64,000 nucleotides of DNA from Psychrobacter sp. FDAARGOS_221 (GCF_002313155.2 NZ_NWFK02000001.1:1426001-1490000), one strand, 5' to 3'. Counted from the stretch's first letter, positions 27,072 to 37,978 are shown. Translations and numbers: made by a program. Notes: a model not told the origin generated them from the sequence alone.

Positions 27072-28307
27072 ATGACAGATCGAACCAACCTAACTCAAAC
27101 CAGCCTAAAAAACATCGTAGTAATAGGTGCCGGCTATGTGGGACTGTCCAATGCCATTTTGTTGGCTCAGACCCATTTAAACACTCAGGTTCTATTGTTT
27201 GATATCGATCAGCATAAAATCTCACTGATACAACACAAACAATCGCCACTACAAGACCCAGATATTTGTGATTATCTAAGCAATCAATCACTCAACCTTA
27301 AAGCCACCACCCAGATTTTAATAGACGATCAAGGTATTTATACGAGTGCAGTCTGTGATTTAGTAATTATTACCACACCGACCAATTATGACGTGGCCTC
27401 TGGTAAGTTTGATACCTCATCGGTTGAAACCAGTATAGCCGCGGTACGTGAACAAAATGCTAACGTGCCTATTGTTATTAAATCCACTATTCCAATCGGC
27501 TTTACTGACTGCATGCGTCAGCAATTTGACCAGCATATTTTGTTTATGCCTGAGTTTTTGCGTGAAGGACAGGCGCTACATGACAATCTACATCCCTCAC
27601 GCATTATCGTTGGCGCATCAGCTGATCAGCAGAATTTGGCTAATGCCTTGATTAACTTATATCAACATGCCAGCCTATCTGATCATGTCGAATCTCTGGT
27701 AATGCCGCCAACTGAAGCCGAAGCGGTTAAGCTGTTTGCCAATAGTTATCTGGCCACTCGCATTTCATTTTTTAACGAGCTGGACAGTTTTGCTGAAAAA
27801 CACCAGCTCAATAGTCAGTCAATCATCACCGGTGTCGGCTTAGACCCACGCATTGGGCTGCATTATAACAATCCCTCATTTGGCTATGGCGGTTACTGCT
27901 TACCGAAAGACACGCAGCAACTAAAAGCCAATTACGCTGGCATTCCTGCCAATCTAATTCACGCTGTGGTCGATGCCAACAATACACGCAAACGCTTTAT
28001 CGCTCGTCAAATTATCGATAAAAACTGCCATCAAGTGGGTATCTATCGTTTAAGCATGAAAAAAGACGCGGACAATTTTAGAGATTCGGCCATCCTCGAT
28101 ATTATCGATATCATCAAACAGCACGGGGTTAGCATCACTATTTATGAGCCCGCCATTGAGACGGATAGCTTTAATGACTGCCAAGTGATTCATGACTTGG
28201 CGCAGTTTAAACAGCAAAACAGCTTAATTATTGCCAATCGTTGGCACCATGAGCTTGATGATATCAAAGATAGGGTTTACTCAAGAGATGTGTTTGGCTA
28301 TAGTTAG
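27072..28307 (+). CDS. ugd: UDP-glucose 6-dehydrogenase
   Basis: 411 residues. Ugd oxidises UDP-glucose to UDP-glucuronate with NAD, a precursor for capsule and LPS sugars. The Rossmann motif IGAGYVGLSN is at the N-terminus, then IKSTIPIGFT, the EAVKLFANSYLATR helix with catalytic Lys and Asn, and the catalytic FGYGGYCLPKDTQQL with the essential Cys and Asp. I took the ATG at 27072, since upstream in-frame starts add a basic tail absent from the family. cpsG follows 88 nt later on the same strand. Confidence 0.94.
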   Translation: MTDRTNLTQTSLKNIVVIGAGYVGLSNAILLAQTHLNTQVLLFDIDQHKISLIQHKQSPLQDPDICDYLSNQSLNLKATTQILIDDQGIYTSAVCDLVIITTPTNYDVASGKFDTSSVETSIAAVREQNANVPIVIKSTIPIGFTDCMRQQFDQHILFMPEFLREGQALHDNLHPSRIIVGASADQQNLANALINLYQHASLSDHVESLVMPPTEAEAVKLFANSYLATRISFFNELDSFAEKHQLNSQSIITGVGLDPRIGLHYNNPSFGYGGYCLPKDTQQLKANYAGIPANLIHAVVDANNTRKRFIARQIIDKNCHQVGIYRLSMKKDADNFRDSAILDIIDIIKQHGVSITIYEPAIETDSFNDCQVIHDLAQFKQQNSLIIANRWHHELDDIKDRVYSRDVFGYS

Positions 28308-28395
28308 GACAGCTTCGATAGCCTAGATGATGCTTGTTGCTACAAGCTCATTGCTTAGGCCTATTGCCTCCTTTACTTTATAAAAAAGGCTGAAC

Positions 28396-29895
28396 ATGAC
28401 TACCTCAAACCCTGCAAATAACCTTTCTAATAACGCAGCTAATGCTAATGATAGCAATGACACACTGGCTCATCGCGCCATCACCTCATTTAAAGCCTAT
28501 GACATTCGCGGTGAATTAGGCGTTAACCTAGACGAAGACATCGCTTATCGTATTGGCCGAGCATTTGCTCAAATTTTAGCCAGTCAAAAGTCGACCAGCC
28601 AAGGCGCAGACACTTTGCAAAACAGCATAGTCATTGGCTGTGATATTCGTGATTCCAGTGAAACGTTAAAACAAGCAGCGATTCGCGGTATCATCGATGC
28701 TGGCGTGGACGTAATCGACTTAGGGATGACCGGTACCGAAGAGGTCTATTTTGCGACCAGTTACTATCAGGCATTGGGCGGCATTGAGGTCACAGCCAGC
28801 CATAACCCAATTAATTACAATGGCTTAAAGCTGGTGCGTGAAGGCTCAAGACCCATCAGTGCCGATTCAGGTCTTGCCGATATTCAGCAACTGGCTGAAC
28901 AAGGCACTTTCGCTAAAGCCGCTAAAGTTGGTCAGGTCGCTGAGCAACATGACAAGACCGCGTATATTGATCATTTAATGCGCTTTATTGACACCGATAA
29001 GCTGGTACCGTTAAAGATTGTCATCAACTCTGGTAATGGCAGCGCTGGTCCGACAGTCGATTTATTAGAGCAGCGATTACAGCAAAGAGGAGCTCCTATT
29101 GAGATGATCAAAGTACATCATAATCCGGATGGCAGCTTCCCGAACGGCATCCCTAACCCAATGATATTGGCTAATCGTGAATCGACCAAGCAAGCAGTAA
29201 TCGAAAATAAAGCCGATTTGGGTATCGCCTTTGATGGTGACTTTGACCGCTGTTTCTTATTTGATAACAAAGGCGAATTTGTGGAAGGCAGCTATATCGT
29301 CGGTATGTTGGCACAGGCCTTTTTACAGAAAAATGCTGGCGCCGCCATCGTCTACGATCCACGGGTACTGTATAACACCGAAGCCATCATTGCTGAGGGC
29401 GACGGACAGGCGGTGATTAGTAAGTCCGGGCATTCGTTTATTAAGCAAATCATGCGTGAGTCAGGCGCCGTTTATGGCGGTGAGATGAGTGCACACCACT
29501 ACTTCCGTGATTTCTTTTATTGCGACAGCGGCATGATTCCTTGGCTATTGACCATTGAATTGTTATCGACAACTGGTAAAACGCTAGGACAATTGGTTGA
29601 TGAGCGCATCAGCGCCTACCCCAGCTCTGGCGAGATTAACTTCAAGCTGACTCAAACCAGCAGTGATGAAATCATTGATGCCATTGAAGCCTATTTCAGC
29701 ACTGATAATCCTGATAAAAATACCTTGGATGGATTAAGCTTAGACTTTGGTCAGTGGCGCTTTAATATTCGTGCTTCTAACACTGAGCCTTTGATTCGAC
29801 TCAATATTGAGACCAAAGGCGATGAGGCACTACTGGCTGAAAAAACGGCGCAAATCAAACAGTGGCTGGCAGAGCAAGGCGCACAGTTGGCATAA
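28396..29895 (+). CDS. cpsG: Phosphomannomutase/phosphoglucomutase
   Basis: 499 residues, resembling E. coli CpsG through ITSFKAYDIRGELGVNLDED, GMTGTEEVYFAT and YNGLKLVREGSRPIS. It interconverts hexose 6- and 1-phosphates for GDP-mannose or UDP-glucose synthesis. The catalytic phosphoserine lies in TASHNP, the metal site in AFDGDFDRCF, the sugar loop in GGEMSAHHYFRDF, and the phosphate site in RASNTEPLIRLNIE. The N-terminal ~25 residues are Asn/Ser-rich and extra. Likely transcribed with ugd; ends in the terminator at 29945-29977. Confidence 0.94.
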   Translation: MTTSNPANNLSNNAANANDSNDTLAHRAITSFKAYDIRGELGVNLDEDIAYRIGRAFAQILASQKSTSQGADTLQNSIVIGCDIRDSSETLKQAAIRGIIDAGVDVIDLGMTGTEEVYFATSYYQALGGIEVTASHNPINYNGLKLVREGSRPISADSGLADIQQLAEQGTFAKAAKVGQVAEQHDKTAYIDHLMRFIDTDKLVPLKIVINSGNGSAGPTVDLLEQRLQQRGAPIEMIKVHHNPDGSFPNGIPNPMILANRESTKQAVIENKADLGIAFDGDFDRCFLFDNKGEFVEGSYIVGMLAQAFLQKNAGAAIVYDPRVLYNTEAIIAEGDGQAVISKSGHSFIKQIMRESGAVYGGEMSAHHYFRDFFYCDSGMIPWLLTIELLSTTGKTLGQLVDERISAYPSSGEINFKLTQTSSDEIIDAIEAYFSTDNPDKNTLDGLSLDFGQWRFNIRASNTEPLIRLNIETKGDEALLAEKTAQIKQWLAEQGAQLA

Positions 29896-29944
29896 TTTAA
29901 TTGAGCCCATAACAAATTAGCTAAAACAGCTTATCCATATATTT

Positions 29945-29977
29945 AACCCCGTTAGGCCTAGGCTTAACGGGGTTTTT
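29945..29977. terminator. Terminator after cpsG
   Basis: AACCCCGTTA / TAACGGGGTT, a perfect 10-bp stem with loop GGCCTAGGCT, followed by TTT. It also stands downstream of the convergent Ugd-like gene at 30051. Confidence 0.85.
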
Positions 29978-30050
29978 AGTGCGAATATCATTAGTGTATC
30001 AATAGCACCAATAACTTAACCAGCACATAAAATACTGGATATGACTGATG

Positions 30051-31391
30051 TTAGTCTTTGCGACGTCCAATACCTTGATAACCACCCACCAAGCTTTGGA
30101 TATGCTCGCGGCTAAAGGCATTTTGCGCGTCAAATACCGGCAGTACTACCTCATTAATGGCACTAATTGGCAAGCGTTTGGTATCAGGCCAAGACAACAC
30201 AAACAGCGCATCGCTATTAGCTAACGGCTGAGTCGGCTCGCTGATAAACTTCAATAATGGCTGCTGTGGATATAAGCTGGCCAGCTCCGCTTGTGCTTCT
30301 AAGGCATAAACATAAGTAGTGATATTATACGACCATAGTAGGCGCAGCAGCGGATGAATCGCTGCCGATGAGGTACGTCCTGAGCCAGACTTGTAGCTTG
30401 CACCCCAAACAGTGACCTGCTTTTGCTCAATCGCACCATCAAAATACTGCCAGAACTTACGGAAAATCAGCTCTTTTTGATCATCATTAATCACATTGAC
30501 CGCCTGCATTAATCGATGATCGACCTGGGTATCTTGTAAAGTTTGGTGCAGTGCTTCAATTTCAGTTGGTAAGGTTTGACCACCAAAGCCCCACCCTGCT
30601 TTTAGATAACTGCTACCAATTCGGCTATCAAGCCCCATGATATCGGCCACTTGTAGGATATCTACGCCTTGCTGATCCGCCAGACGCGACCATTCATTCA
30701 TAAAGCTAACCCGTGTCGCTAACATGCTCATAATAGCGCTGCGTGAAAACTCAATGGTTGCAATATCACTGACATAGCTGTTTTGAGCTTGCGCCATTAA
30801 TGGCTGTATCATGGCGACTTTATCAACCGAATCTGCTGTCTTCTCCCCCATTAACCACAGCTTAGGAGACAACATTGACGGATAGGCACGACCGTCTTGT
30901 AGGAACACAAACGGCACGTAATATACCCAAGGTCGACGACACTGCTCGGCCAAATCAGCAAACACGCCTAAAGTGCTAATACCGCTTAATATCACCGGAG
31001 TTTGCGTAGAGAGCTGGCTTTCATTGAGGTCACTGATCCAGGCTGGTTGCTCGCCATTTTTTTGCTGCCAATCTACTGACAAATCACTATAAAACAGCCA
31101 ATATAAACTGGCCTGTGCTTCTGCAAACACAGCTGACGCTTGCTGAGGTAACTCAGAGATGACAATTGAGTTTTGGCTTACATATAGCTGCCACAGTGCT
31201 TGCTGCTGATGCTCAAACTCATAGTTCGCCAATGTATGTTCAAGCTGTTGTTGATCAGCATACAAGCTCACTTTATTGCCCAAGCTCACCATGACTGTCG
31301 CTGTAGTAATCGCATCAATGGAGTGACCAACAATGACGCACTGTTTATTTGCTGTACTATTATTGACGCTTACAGGGGTTGGCATAGTCAT
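30051..31391 (-). CDS. Ugd-like pseudoenzyme (degenerate nucleotide-sugar dehydrogenase)
   Basis: 446 residues. The fold is recognisable from the central SMLATRVSFMNEW helix, GLDSRIGSSYLKAGWGFGG and the C-terminal UDP-binding-like domain (VWGASYKSGSGRTSSAA). All four residues known to drive catalysis in UDP-glucose dehydrogenases are changed: the Lys and Asn of KLFAN become Arg217 and Met221, the nucleophilic Cys becomes Thr273 (FGGQTLP), and the Asp of CxPKD becomes Glu277. The NAD loop is also broken (VGHSIDAI in place of GAGYVGL). The frame is intact over its full length, so it is a conserved non-catalytic protein rather than a decaying gene. It lies last in a galU-pgi cluster, start at ATG 31391 after AAAGGA. 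Confidence 0.85.
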   Translation of the reverse strand: MTMPTPVSVNNSTANKQCVIVGHSIDAITTATVMVSLGNKVSLYADQQQLEHTLANYEFEHQQQALWQLYVSQNSIVISELPQQASAVFAEAQASLYWLFYSDLSVDWQQKNGEQPAWISDLNESQLSTQTPVILSGISTLGVFADLAEQCRRPWVYYVPFVFLQDGRAYPSMLSPKLWLMGEKTADSVDKVAMIQPLMAQAQNSYVSDIATIEFSRSAIMSMLATRVSFMNEWSRLADQQGVDILQVADIMGLDSRIGSSYLKAGWGFGGQTLPTEIEALHQTLQDTQVDHRLMQAVNVINDDQKELIFRKFWQYFDGAIEQKQVTVWGASYKSGSGRTSSAAIHPLLRLLWSYNITTYVYALEAQAELASLYPQQPLLKFISEPTQPLANSDALFVLSWPDTKRLPISAINEVVLPVFDAQNAFSREHIQSLVGGYQGIGRRKD

Positions 31392-31461
31392 CAAATATCA
31401 TCCTTTGTATTATTTTTAATCGTTATTAGTCAGTCTTATACAGTCTGCTTGCTTAAGCTGA

Positions 31462-33132
31462 TTACTCTGCAATCTGCTGATTAATATGCTGTAATAACGC
31501 TTGAGTAGAGCTGTCAAAAGCAGCGTGACTCTCTGCCGCTTCAGCAGATCCTGACTCTGATTTTGCTAAATTAATATGCGCAAAGACTTCATTGGCCACC
31601 TGCTTACCCATTTCTACGCCCCACTGATCAAATGGGTTAATATCCCAAATACTGGCCATCACAAACACCTTATGTTCATATAAAGCAATGAGCGCGCCAA
31701 AGCTGGTCGGGGTTAATTCATCTAATAAAATAGTGGTCGATGGCTGATTACCACGATAGCGTTTAAATTTATCCAGCTCTGAGACCAGCTGATCAGGTTT
31801 AGCAGCCACAGCATCATTACCAAAAGCCAATACACGACTTTGTGCCAAACAGTTGGCCAGTGATAAGGCATGCTGACGCTTTAATTCACCTGCATCAGTG
31901 TCTTGATAATAGTGAACACAGGCGATGAAGTCACAAGATACTTTTTGAGTACCTTGGTGCAACAGCTGATAAAATGCGTGCTGTGCGTTCGATCCAATCT
32001 CACCCCATAAGATGGGACAAGTTGCATAGTTCACCGGCTCACCATTGTGCGTGACCGACTTACCATTACTCTCCATCTCTAATTGGGTTAAGTAGCTGGG
32101 AAAATACTTCAAGCGTCCATCATAGGGCAACACGGTATGCGCATTAATGCCCATAAAGGTACTGTTCCAAACACCAATTAGCCCTAATAATACTGGTAAG
32201 TTTTGATCCAAATCAGCGGTTAAAAAATGCTGATCAATCGCATGAGCACCTGCCAGCATTTGATAAAATTTATCCATACCGATACGTATAGCCACTGCCA
32301 GACCAATCGATGACCACATAGAGAAGCGACCACCAACCCAATCCCATAACTGTAATAAGTGCGCTTCATCAATACCCCAGGCCAATGCACGCTCAGGGTT
32401 GGCTGATACGCCAATAAAGTGACGGCGCAATAAACTGGCTTGACTAGCACCAGTGGTCATCAGCCAGGCTCTGGCGGTTTGTGCATTAGACAAAGTATCT
32501 ACTGTCCCAAACGACTTAGATGACACAATAAACAAGGTAGTTTCAGGACTTAAACGTTCAAGCAAACTGCCTAATTGAGTGCCATCCATATTGGACACAA
32601 AGTGCACGTGAATAGGACTGTCAGCCCATTCATCTAATGCGGTATTAGCCATCACTGGCCCTAAGTCTGAACCACCAACGCCAATGTTCACCACATCGGT
32701 AATGGCCTTACCGGAGTAACCACGCCAAATACCTTGGCGGATACGCGCAACCAAATCTGCTGCTTTATCCAAGCTGGTATGCACAGCGCTGACCACATCC
32801 TCACCATCAACGACTAGCTTTGCTGATGCTGGCAAACGCAGGGCCGTATGTAGCGCCGCTCGCTGCTCACTACTATTGACTCGATCGCCTAGATTCAATG
32901 CAGTGATCTTTTCTTGCAGCTTGCAGACTTTGGCCAACTCGATCAACTCTGCTTTGACTTGCGCATCTACACACTGCTTTGAATAGTCAAAGTAAATACC
33001 TTCGGCACTGACCTGAAACTGCTGTGCTCTGTCGCTATCTTGTGCAAACAGCGCTGTCAGCGACCAGTCTTGTTGTGCCAATTGTTGTAATTTTTGCCAT
33101 TGCGGCAGCTGGCTAGGTAATGGATTTGACAT
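31462..33132 (-). CDS. pgi: Glucose-6-phosphate isomerase
   Basis: 556 residues, typical length. Converts glucose-6-phosphate and fructose-6-phosphate, linking the polysaccharide precursors to central metabolism. Signature sequences: NIGVGGSDLGPVMA, FIVSSKSFGTVDTLSNA, WDWVGGRFSMWSSIGLAVA and MESNGKSV with the catalytic Glu region. The ATG at 33132 is preferred over a GTG three codons upstream. Only 15 nt follow galU, and 70 nt precede the Ugd-like gene, so the three form one operon. Confidence 0.96.
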   Translation of the reverse strand: MSNPLPSQLPQWQKLQQLAQQDWSLTALFAQDSDRAQQFQVSAEGIYFDYSKQCVDAQVKAELIELAKVCKLQEKITALNLGDRVNSSEQRAALHTALRLPASAKLVVDGEDVVSAVHTSLDKAADLVARIRQGIWRGYSGKAITDVVNIGVGGSDLGPVMANTALDEWADSPIHVHFVSNMDGTQLGSLLERLSPETTLFIVSSKSFGTVDTLSNAQTARAWLMTTGASQASLLRRHFIGVSANPERALAWGIDEAHLLQLWDWVGGRFSMWSSIGLAVAIRIGMDKFYQMLAGAHAIDQHFLTADLDQNLPVLLGLIGVWNSTFMGINAHTVLPYDGRLKYFPSYLTQLEMESNGKSVTHNGEPVNYATCPILWGEIGSNAQHAFYQLLHQGTQKVSCDFIACVHYYQDTDAGELKRQHALSLANCLAQSRVLAFGNDAVAAKPDQLVSELDKFKRYRGNQPSTTILLDELTPTSFGALIALYEHKVFVMASIWDINPFDQWGVEMGKQVANEVFAHINLAKSESGSAEAAESHAAFDSSTQALLQHINQQIAE

Positions 33133-33147
33133 GATAAGCACACTCGA

Positions 33148-34029
33148 TTATTTTTGCGATAACTGCTGCTGGGCGAAGTAAATAAAGGCCTGCATATAAC
33201 TGGTCATATCACCGGCATCAAAGCTATCACCTAACATAGTCGTCACATCGACGCCTTGAGTACTGATTAGCGCATCAATGGCATCAGTCAATTGAATCTC
33301 GCCGCCGACTGATGGCTCAGTCTTGGCTAAATAATCAAAAATCTCCGGGGCAAACACGTAGCGACCAACCACTGCTAGATTTGAGGGCGCCTGCTCTAAA
33401 CTTGGCTTTTCAACAAATCCATCAACCGCGAAGCTGGCATTGCTGTTGTCGGTATTGGCTATACGTTGAAGCTGTTCAGCTTGTTTTAATTTGGCAATAC
33501 CGTATTTATGCACATCTTCATCGGCAACGGCACTGACCAAGATTTGTGAGTGCTGAGACTGCTCAAATTCTTTCATCATAAACGCTAGGTTATCTGTGCT
33601 CATATTGGTCGTAAATGGGTTAAGCACCACATCCGGTAGCAGTACGGCAAAAGGATTATCACCGACGATAGGACGCGCCTTTAACACCGCATGACCTAGA
33701 CCTAAAGGTTTGCCTTGACGAATCATCGATACTGATACATCATCAGGTAGCCAGTTTAAGCTATCAGCCAACTCATCTTTACCCTTGGCACGTAACTGGT
33801 TATCAAGCTCAGCATTAACATCAAAATAATTTTCAATGGCACTTTTTTGCGCATGACCTACCAGCACAATATGTTTAATACCGGCTGCTATCGCTTCTTC
33901 AACCACATAATGAATGGCAGGACGATTGCCAAGCGGTAATAGCTCTTTCGGCACCGACTTAGACAATGGCAACATACGTGTGCCAAATCCAGCAACAGGA
34001 ATAACAGCATGGGTAACGTGTGAGTTCAT
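33148..34029 (-). CDS. galU: UTP-glucose-1-phosphate uridylyltransferase
   Basis: 293 residues. Makes UDP-glucose from UTP and glucose-1-phosphate. The nucleotidyltransferase signature AVIPVAGFGTRMLPLSKSVP opens the protein, followed by KELLPLGNRPAIHYVVEEA and GLGHAVLKARP; the metal-binding Asp lies in AVLLPDVVL. The ATG at 34029 matches the family N-terminus; an upstream in-frame start would add 13 residues and is less likely. First gene of the galU-pgi-ugd-like operon. Confidence 0.95.
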   Translation of the reverse strand: MNSHVTHAVIPVAGFGTRMLPLSKSVPKELLPLGNRPAIHYVVEEAIAAGIKHIVLVGHAQKSAIENYFDVNAELDNQLRAKGKDELADSLNWLPDDVSVSMIRQGKPLGLGHAVLKARPIVGDNPFAVLLPDVVLNPFTTNMSTDNLAFMMKEFEQSQHSQILVSAVADEDVHKYGIAKLKQAEQLQRIANTDNSNASFAVDGFVEKPSLEQAPSNLAVVGRYVFAPEIFDYLAKTEPSVGGEIQLTDAIDALISTQGVDVTTMLGDSFDAGDMTSYMQAFIYFAQQQLSQK

Positions 34030-34130
34030 AAGAATCCAGTTCAAATTAAATTTTAGATATGAGCACAATTAGTATAATTTATTATTTATAGATTCATTGT
34101 AGCAAACTTATATGACGATATTTAAAACAA

Positions 34131-34162
34131 AAAAAAGAACACCCCGAGGGATGTTCTTTTTT
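34131..34162 (-). terminator. Terminator of the suc operon
   Basis: AAAAGAACA and TGTTCTTTT flank a GC-rich core (CCCC GAG GGA) with A and T runs on both sides. It lies 60 nt after the sucD stop and before galU, which is read in the same direction, so it separates the two operons. Confidence 0.85.
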
Positions 34163-34222
34163 ATTTCAGCTAAATGCTATTGATATAAAGACAATAGCAT
34201 TCAAGCTAACAGTATCTGCAAA

Positions 34223-35098
34223 TTACCAACCGGTAACTTCTTTAACTGTCTCACCAATCTTAGATGGGTCACGAGTATAAGCGATGCCCGCATCTTCGAA
34301 TGCTTTGAATTTCTCTTCAGCGGTACCTTTACCACCAGAGATAATCGCACCAGCATGGCCCATGCGCTTACCTTTAGGTGCAGTAACACCAGCGATGTAA
34401 CCAATAACTGGCTTAGTTACATGCTCTTTGATGTATGCAGCTGCTTCTTCTTCAGCAGTACCACCGATTTCACCGATTAGTACGATTGCTTCAGTTTGAG
34501 GATCTTCTTGGAACATCTTCAAGCAATCAATTTGGTTCATACCTGGGATTGGGTCACCACCAATACCAATACAAGTAGACTGACCGAAGCCTAGTTTAGT
34601 AGTCTGAGCCACTGCTTCATAAGTCAATGTACCAGAACGTGAGATGATACCCACTTTACCTGGCTGATGGATGTGGCCTGGCATGATACCGATTTTGCAC
34701 TGACCTGGAGTGATAACGCCTGGGCAGTTAGGACCAACCATTTTCACGTCGCCAGCTTGCTCGATGTAACGCTTCGCTTTAAGCATATCTAAAGTAGGTA
34801 CGCCTTCAGTGATCACAACGATTAGCTTAACGCCAGCGTCTACTGCTTCGATGATTGAATCTAAAACGAAAGGTGCTGGAACATAGATAACTGATGCGTC
34901 AGCGTTAGTCGCTTCCATCGCTTCTGCCATAGTGTTGAATACTGGCAGACCTAGGTGAGTTTGACCACCTTTACCTGGGGTAACACCACCAACAACTTTA
35001 GTACCGTACTCAATCGCTTGTTCTGAATGGAAAGTACCGTTTTTACCAGTAAAACCTTGCACCAATACTTTGGTGTCTTTGTCGATTAATACACTCAT
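34223..35098 (-). CDS. sucD: Succinyl-CoA synthetase, alpha subunit
   Basis: 291 residues. With SucC it converts succinyl-CoA to succinate while making ATP or GTP. CoA-binding loop [17 protein letters not shown] at the N-terminus; [28 protein letters not shown]; and the phosphohistidine loop [14 protein letters not shown] near residue 247. Last gene of sucA-sucB-lpdA-sucC-sucD, 73 nt after sucC. Confidence 0.97.
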   Translation of the reverse strand: MSVLIDKDTKVLVQGFTGKNGTFHSEQAIEYGTKVVGGVTPGKGGQTHLGLPVFNTMAEAMEATNADASVIYVPAPFVLDSIIEAVDAGVKLIVVITEGVPTLDMLKAKRYIEQAGDVKMVGPNCPGVITPGQCKIGIMPGHIHQPGKVGIISRSGTLTYEAVAQTTKLGFGQSTCIGIGGDPIPGMNQIDCLKMFQEDPQTEAIVLIGEIGGTAEEEAAAYIKEHVTKPVIGYIAGVTAPKGKRMGHAGAIISGGKGTAEEKFKAFEDAGIAYTRDPSKIGETVKEVTGW

Positions 35099-35171
35099 TA
35101 TTTACTCCGAATTATGGTTAACTAACTTAAAAGGTTATTTATAAATTGAATTTTTTGTGTTGGGCTAGCAA

Positions 35172-36335
35172 TTAAGCAACCGCATCAACAATTTTTTGTG
35201 CAGCATTAGATAGACCTTGTGCTGAAATAACTTCAACATCAGACTCGTCTAATAATTTAGCACCTAATTCAGCATTGTTACCTTCTAAGCGAACCACGAC
35301 AGGTACAGTTACATTTACTTCTTTAACCGCTGCAATAATTGCTTCAGCAATCATGTCGCAACGTACGATACCACCGAAGATATTGATTAGAACGCCTTTT
35401 ACACTCTCATCTTCTAGGATGATTTTGAATGCTTCAACAACACGATCTTTAGTAGCACCGCCGCCAACGTCTAGGAAGTTAGCTGGCTTACCGCCGTACA
35501 GCTTGATGATGTCCATTGTAGCCATTGCAAGACCAGCACCGTTAACCATACAACCGATGTTACCTTCTAGAGCAACATAGTTTAGGTCAAATTCAGCTGC
35601 TTTAAGCTCACGCTCATTTTCTTGTGATGGGTCATGTAGCTCAGCAATTTTTGGCTGACGGAATAGAGCGTTTGAATCAACACCAATTTTGCCGTCAACA
35701 CAAGCTAACTCGCCGTTTTCACGAACAGCTAGTGGGTTGATTTCAATCATATCGAAATCATTTTCAACAAATGCTTTGTATGCGCCAGTCATTAGTTTAA
35801 CGAACTGGTTAATTTGCTTGCCTTCAAGGCCTAGTTTGAAACCAACTTCACGTGCTTGGAAAGGCATTAGACCCACTAATGGATCAACTGTGATGCTGAA
35901 GATTTTCTCAGGTGTTTCTTCTGCAACTTTCTCAATCTCAACACCACCTTCGGTAGATGCCATGAAAGTTACGCGACGAGTTGCACGGTCAACTACTGCA
36001 CCAAGGTATAGCTCAGTCTGTACTGGGTACATATCTTCTGCAACTAGTACGAAGTTTACTGGCTGACCTTCAGCGTCAGTTTGGTAAGTAACTAGGTTAG
36101 TACCGATTAGTGCATCAGCGATTTCTTTTGCTTCTTCACGAGTCTTAGCAAGCTTAACACCGCCCGCTTTACCACGGCCACCAGCGTGAACCTGTGCTTT
36201 GATAACAGCAACGTCTGTTGGGGTTTTATCAAAAGCTTCTGCAGCTTCGTCACCAGAGTATGCGATGATACCTTTCTGGATTGGTAAGCCGTAGCTTTCT
36301 AGTAATAATTTGGCTTGATATTCATGTAAATTCAT
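35172..36335 (-). CDS. sucC: Succinyl-CoA synthetase, beta subunit
   Basis: 387 residues from the ATG at 36335, which follows AAGGGTAA and gives the family N-terminus [21 protein letters not shown]-grasp domain with [17 protein letters not shown], then EINPLAV and [12 protein letters not shown]; the C-terminal ligase domain has FLDVGGGA and [15 protein letters not shown]. Follows lpdA after a 182-nt spacer that contains a hairpin. Confidence 0.97.
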   Translation of the reverse strand: MNLHEYQAKLLLESYGLPIQKGIIAYSGDEAAEAFDKTPTDVAVIKAQVHAGGRGKAGGVKLAKTREEAKEIADALIGTNLVTYQTDAEGQPVNFVLVAEDMYPVQTELYLGAVVDRATRRVTFMASTEGGVEIEKVAEETPEKIFSITVDPLVGLMPFQAREVGFKLGLEGKQINQFVKLMTGAYKAFVENDFDMIEINPLAVRENGELACVDGKIGVDSNALFRQPKIAELHDPSQENERELKAAEFDLNYVALEGNIGCMVNGAGLAMATMDIIKLYGGKPANFLDVGGGATKDRVVEAFKIILEDESVKGVLINIFGGIVRCDMIAEAIIAAVKEVNVTVPVVVRLEGNNAELGAKLLDESDVEVISAQGLSNAAQKIVDAVA

Positions 36336-36446
36336 AAAGTTACCCTTTAATTTTAATTCCAAGTTTTAAAACGGATACTAAGCGTTTTTTGCTGTTAATA
36401 AGTAACCTAGTACCTGTACCTATAGTGGCAACAGACTGACTGATAA

Positions 36447-36480
36447 GATGAGTGGCTTAAAAGCTCTAAGCCACTATCTT
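36447..36480 (-). other. Intercistronic stem-loop between lpdA and sucC
   Basis: AGTGGCTTA (36451-36459) pairs with TAAGCCACT (36467-36475) around AAAGCTC, and the flanks AAGAT / ATCTT extend the stem past one bulged G. No T tract follows, so it looks more like a processing or stabilising element than a terminator. Confidence 0.65.
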
Positions 36481-36517
36481 CAATCTATTGACGCTGTTAT
36501 AAACTACTATCAAGCAG

Positions 36518-37978
36518 TTATTTTTTACGTTTTTTGCGCTGGATAGCGTGAATAGCACGGCCGTCAGCAGATAGTGCTGCTTCGTGTACCGCTTCACTGA
36601 TGGTTGGGTGAGCAAACGTCATTAACTGTAGGTCTTCAATGCTTGAAACGAATTCCATTGCAATCATACCTTGGTGAACGATGTCGCCTGCGCCTGCACA
36701 GATAGCGTGCATACCTAATAGACGATCCGTTTTCTCATCAGCAACAACTTTAATTGAGCCTTGGCCTTCGCTTTGAGCCAATGCACGGCCGTTAGCTGCT
36801 AAGTTAAATGAACCAGTCTTAACTTCGTAGCCTTGCTCTTTCGCTTGCTCTTCAGTTAAACCAACCCATGCGATTTCTGGATGCGTGTAGATAACGTTGA
36901 TGATGGTGTCATAGTTAACTTGAGCTTTTTCGCCATGAATACGCTCAACCGCCATCATACCCTCTTCCATTGCTTTGTGAGCAAGCATTGGGCCACGTAC
37001 TAAGTCACCAATAGCGTAAACGCCATCAAGGTTAGTCTTACACTGATCGTCAACTTCAACTAGACCACGGTCAGTTAGAGTGATACCTGAATCTTCACCT
37101 AGAAGTTTTTCAGAATATGCACGGCGACCCACACAAACGATTAGCTTGTCGAAAGTCTCTTCATTAGACTCGCCGCCTTTTTCGCTAGTCACCACTACTT
37201 GACCATCTTTTACTTCAGCGTTGGTTACTTTAGTATCAACACGGATGTCTAGACCTTGTTTCTTAAGTAGTTTGCCGGCTTCTTTAGCGATTTCTTTGTC
37301 AGCTGCAGCTAAAAACTCTGGAAGTGCTTCATAAACAACCACTTCAGAACCTAGACGACGCCATACTGAACCAAGCTCAAGACCGATAACACCAGCACCG
37401 ATTACGCCTAGACGCTTAGGTGTTTCAGTGAAATCTAGCGCACCTGTTGAGTCAACGATGATGCCTTCTTCGTTGTTAACTGGCGCAACAGGGATATCGA
37501 TTGGCACAGAACCCGCTGCTAAGATAACGTTTTTAGCAGTAATAGTGGTTTCTGATTCGTCTTCTAGCGCCGTAAATTTAACTTTTTTCTCGTCGCCTTT
37601 ACCGTCTACAAGCGTACCCCAGCCTTGTAACCAGTCTACTTTGTTGCCTTTTAATAAAGCAGCAACACCACCAGTTAGCTGCTTAACGATCGCTTCTTTA
37701 CGCTCAATCATTTTAGCAACGTCAATCTCAACGTCGCCAGTGCTAATACCGTGCTCTTCAAGCTCATGCTTGGTCACTTCATAACGATGTGATGAGTCTA
37801 GTAGTGCTTTTGATGGGATGCAACCCACGTTTAAGCAAGTACCGCCTAGTGCAGGCTCGCCTTTATAAACGCGTTTTTCGATACAAGCAACTGTCATACC
37901 TAATTGACCTGCACGAATAGCCGCTTCATAACCACCTGGGCCACCGCCGATCACAACTAAATCATAATTGTCTTTCAT
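36518..37978 (-). CDS. lpdA: Dihydrolipoyl dehydrogenase (E3)
   Basis: 486 residues. Reoxidises the lipoyl arms of the 2-oxoglutarate dehydrogenase complex with NAD. FAD loop [19 protein letters not shown]; redox disulfide [13 protein letters not shown] (Cys48, Cys53); NAD loop [18 protein letters not shown]-terminal active-site base in [13 protein letters not shown]. Its place between sucB and sucC suggests it is the E3 dedicated to this complex. The C-terminus ends in a basic run (IQRKKRKK). Confidence 0.97.
   Translation of the reverse strand: MKDNYDLVVIGGGPGGYEAAIRAGQLGMTVACIEKRVYKGEPALGGTCLNVGCIPSKALLDSSHRYEVTKHELEEHGISTGDVEIDVAKMIERKEAIVKQLTGGVAALLKGNKVDWLQGWGTLVDGKGDEKKVKFTALEDESETTITAKNVILAAGSVPIDIPVAPVNNEEGIIVDSTGALDFTETPKRLGVIGAGVIGLELGSVWRRLGSEVVVYEALPEFLAAADKEIAKEAGKLLKKQGLDIRVDTKVTNAEVKDGQVVVTSEKGGESNEETFDKLIVCVGRRAYSEKLLGEDSGITLTDRGLVEVDDQCKTNLDGVYAIGDLVRGPMLAHKAMEEGMMAVERIHGEKAQVNYDTIINVIYTHPEIAWVGLTEEQAKEQGYEVKTGSFNLAANGRALAQSEGQGSIKVVADEKTDRLLGMHAICAGAGDIVHQGMIAMEFVSSIEDLQLMTFAHPTISEAVHEAALSADGRAIHAIQRKKRKK

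Noticed and set aside
30051..31391. Treating the Ugd-like gene as a pseudogene
   Set aside because: The frame is complete with start, ribosome binding site and both domains; the changes are residue replacements, not stops or frameshifts.
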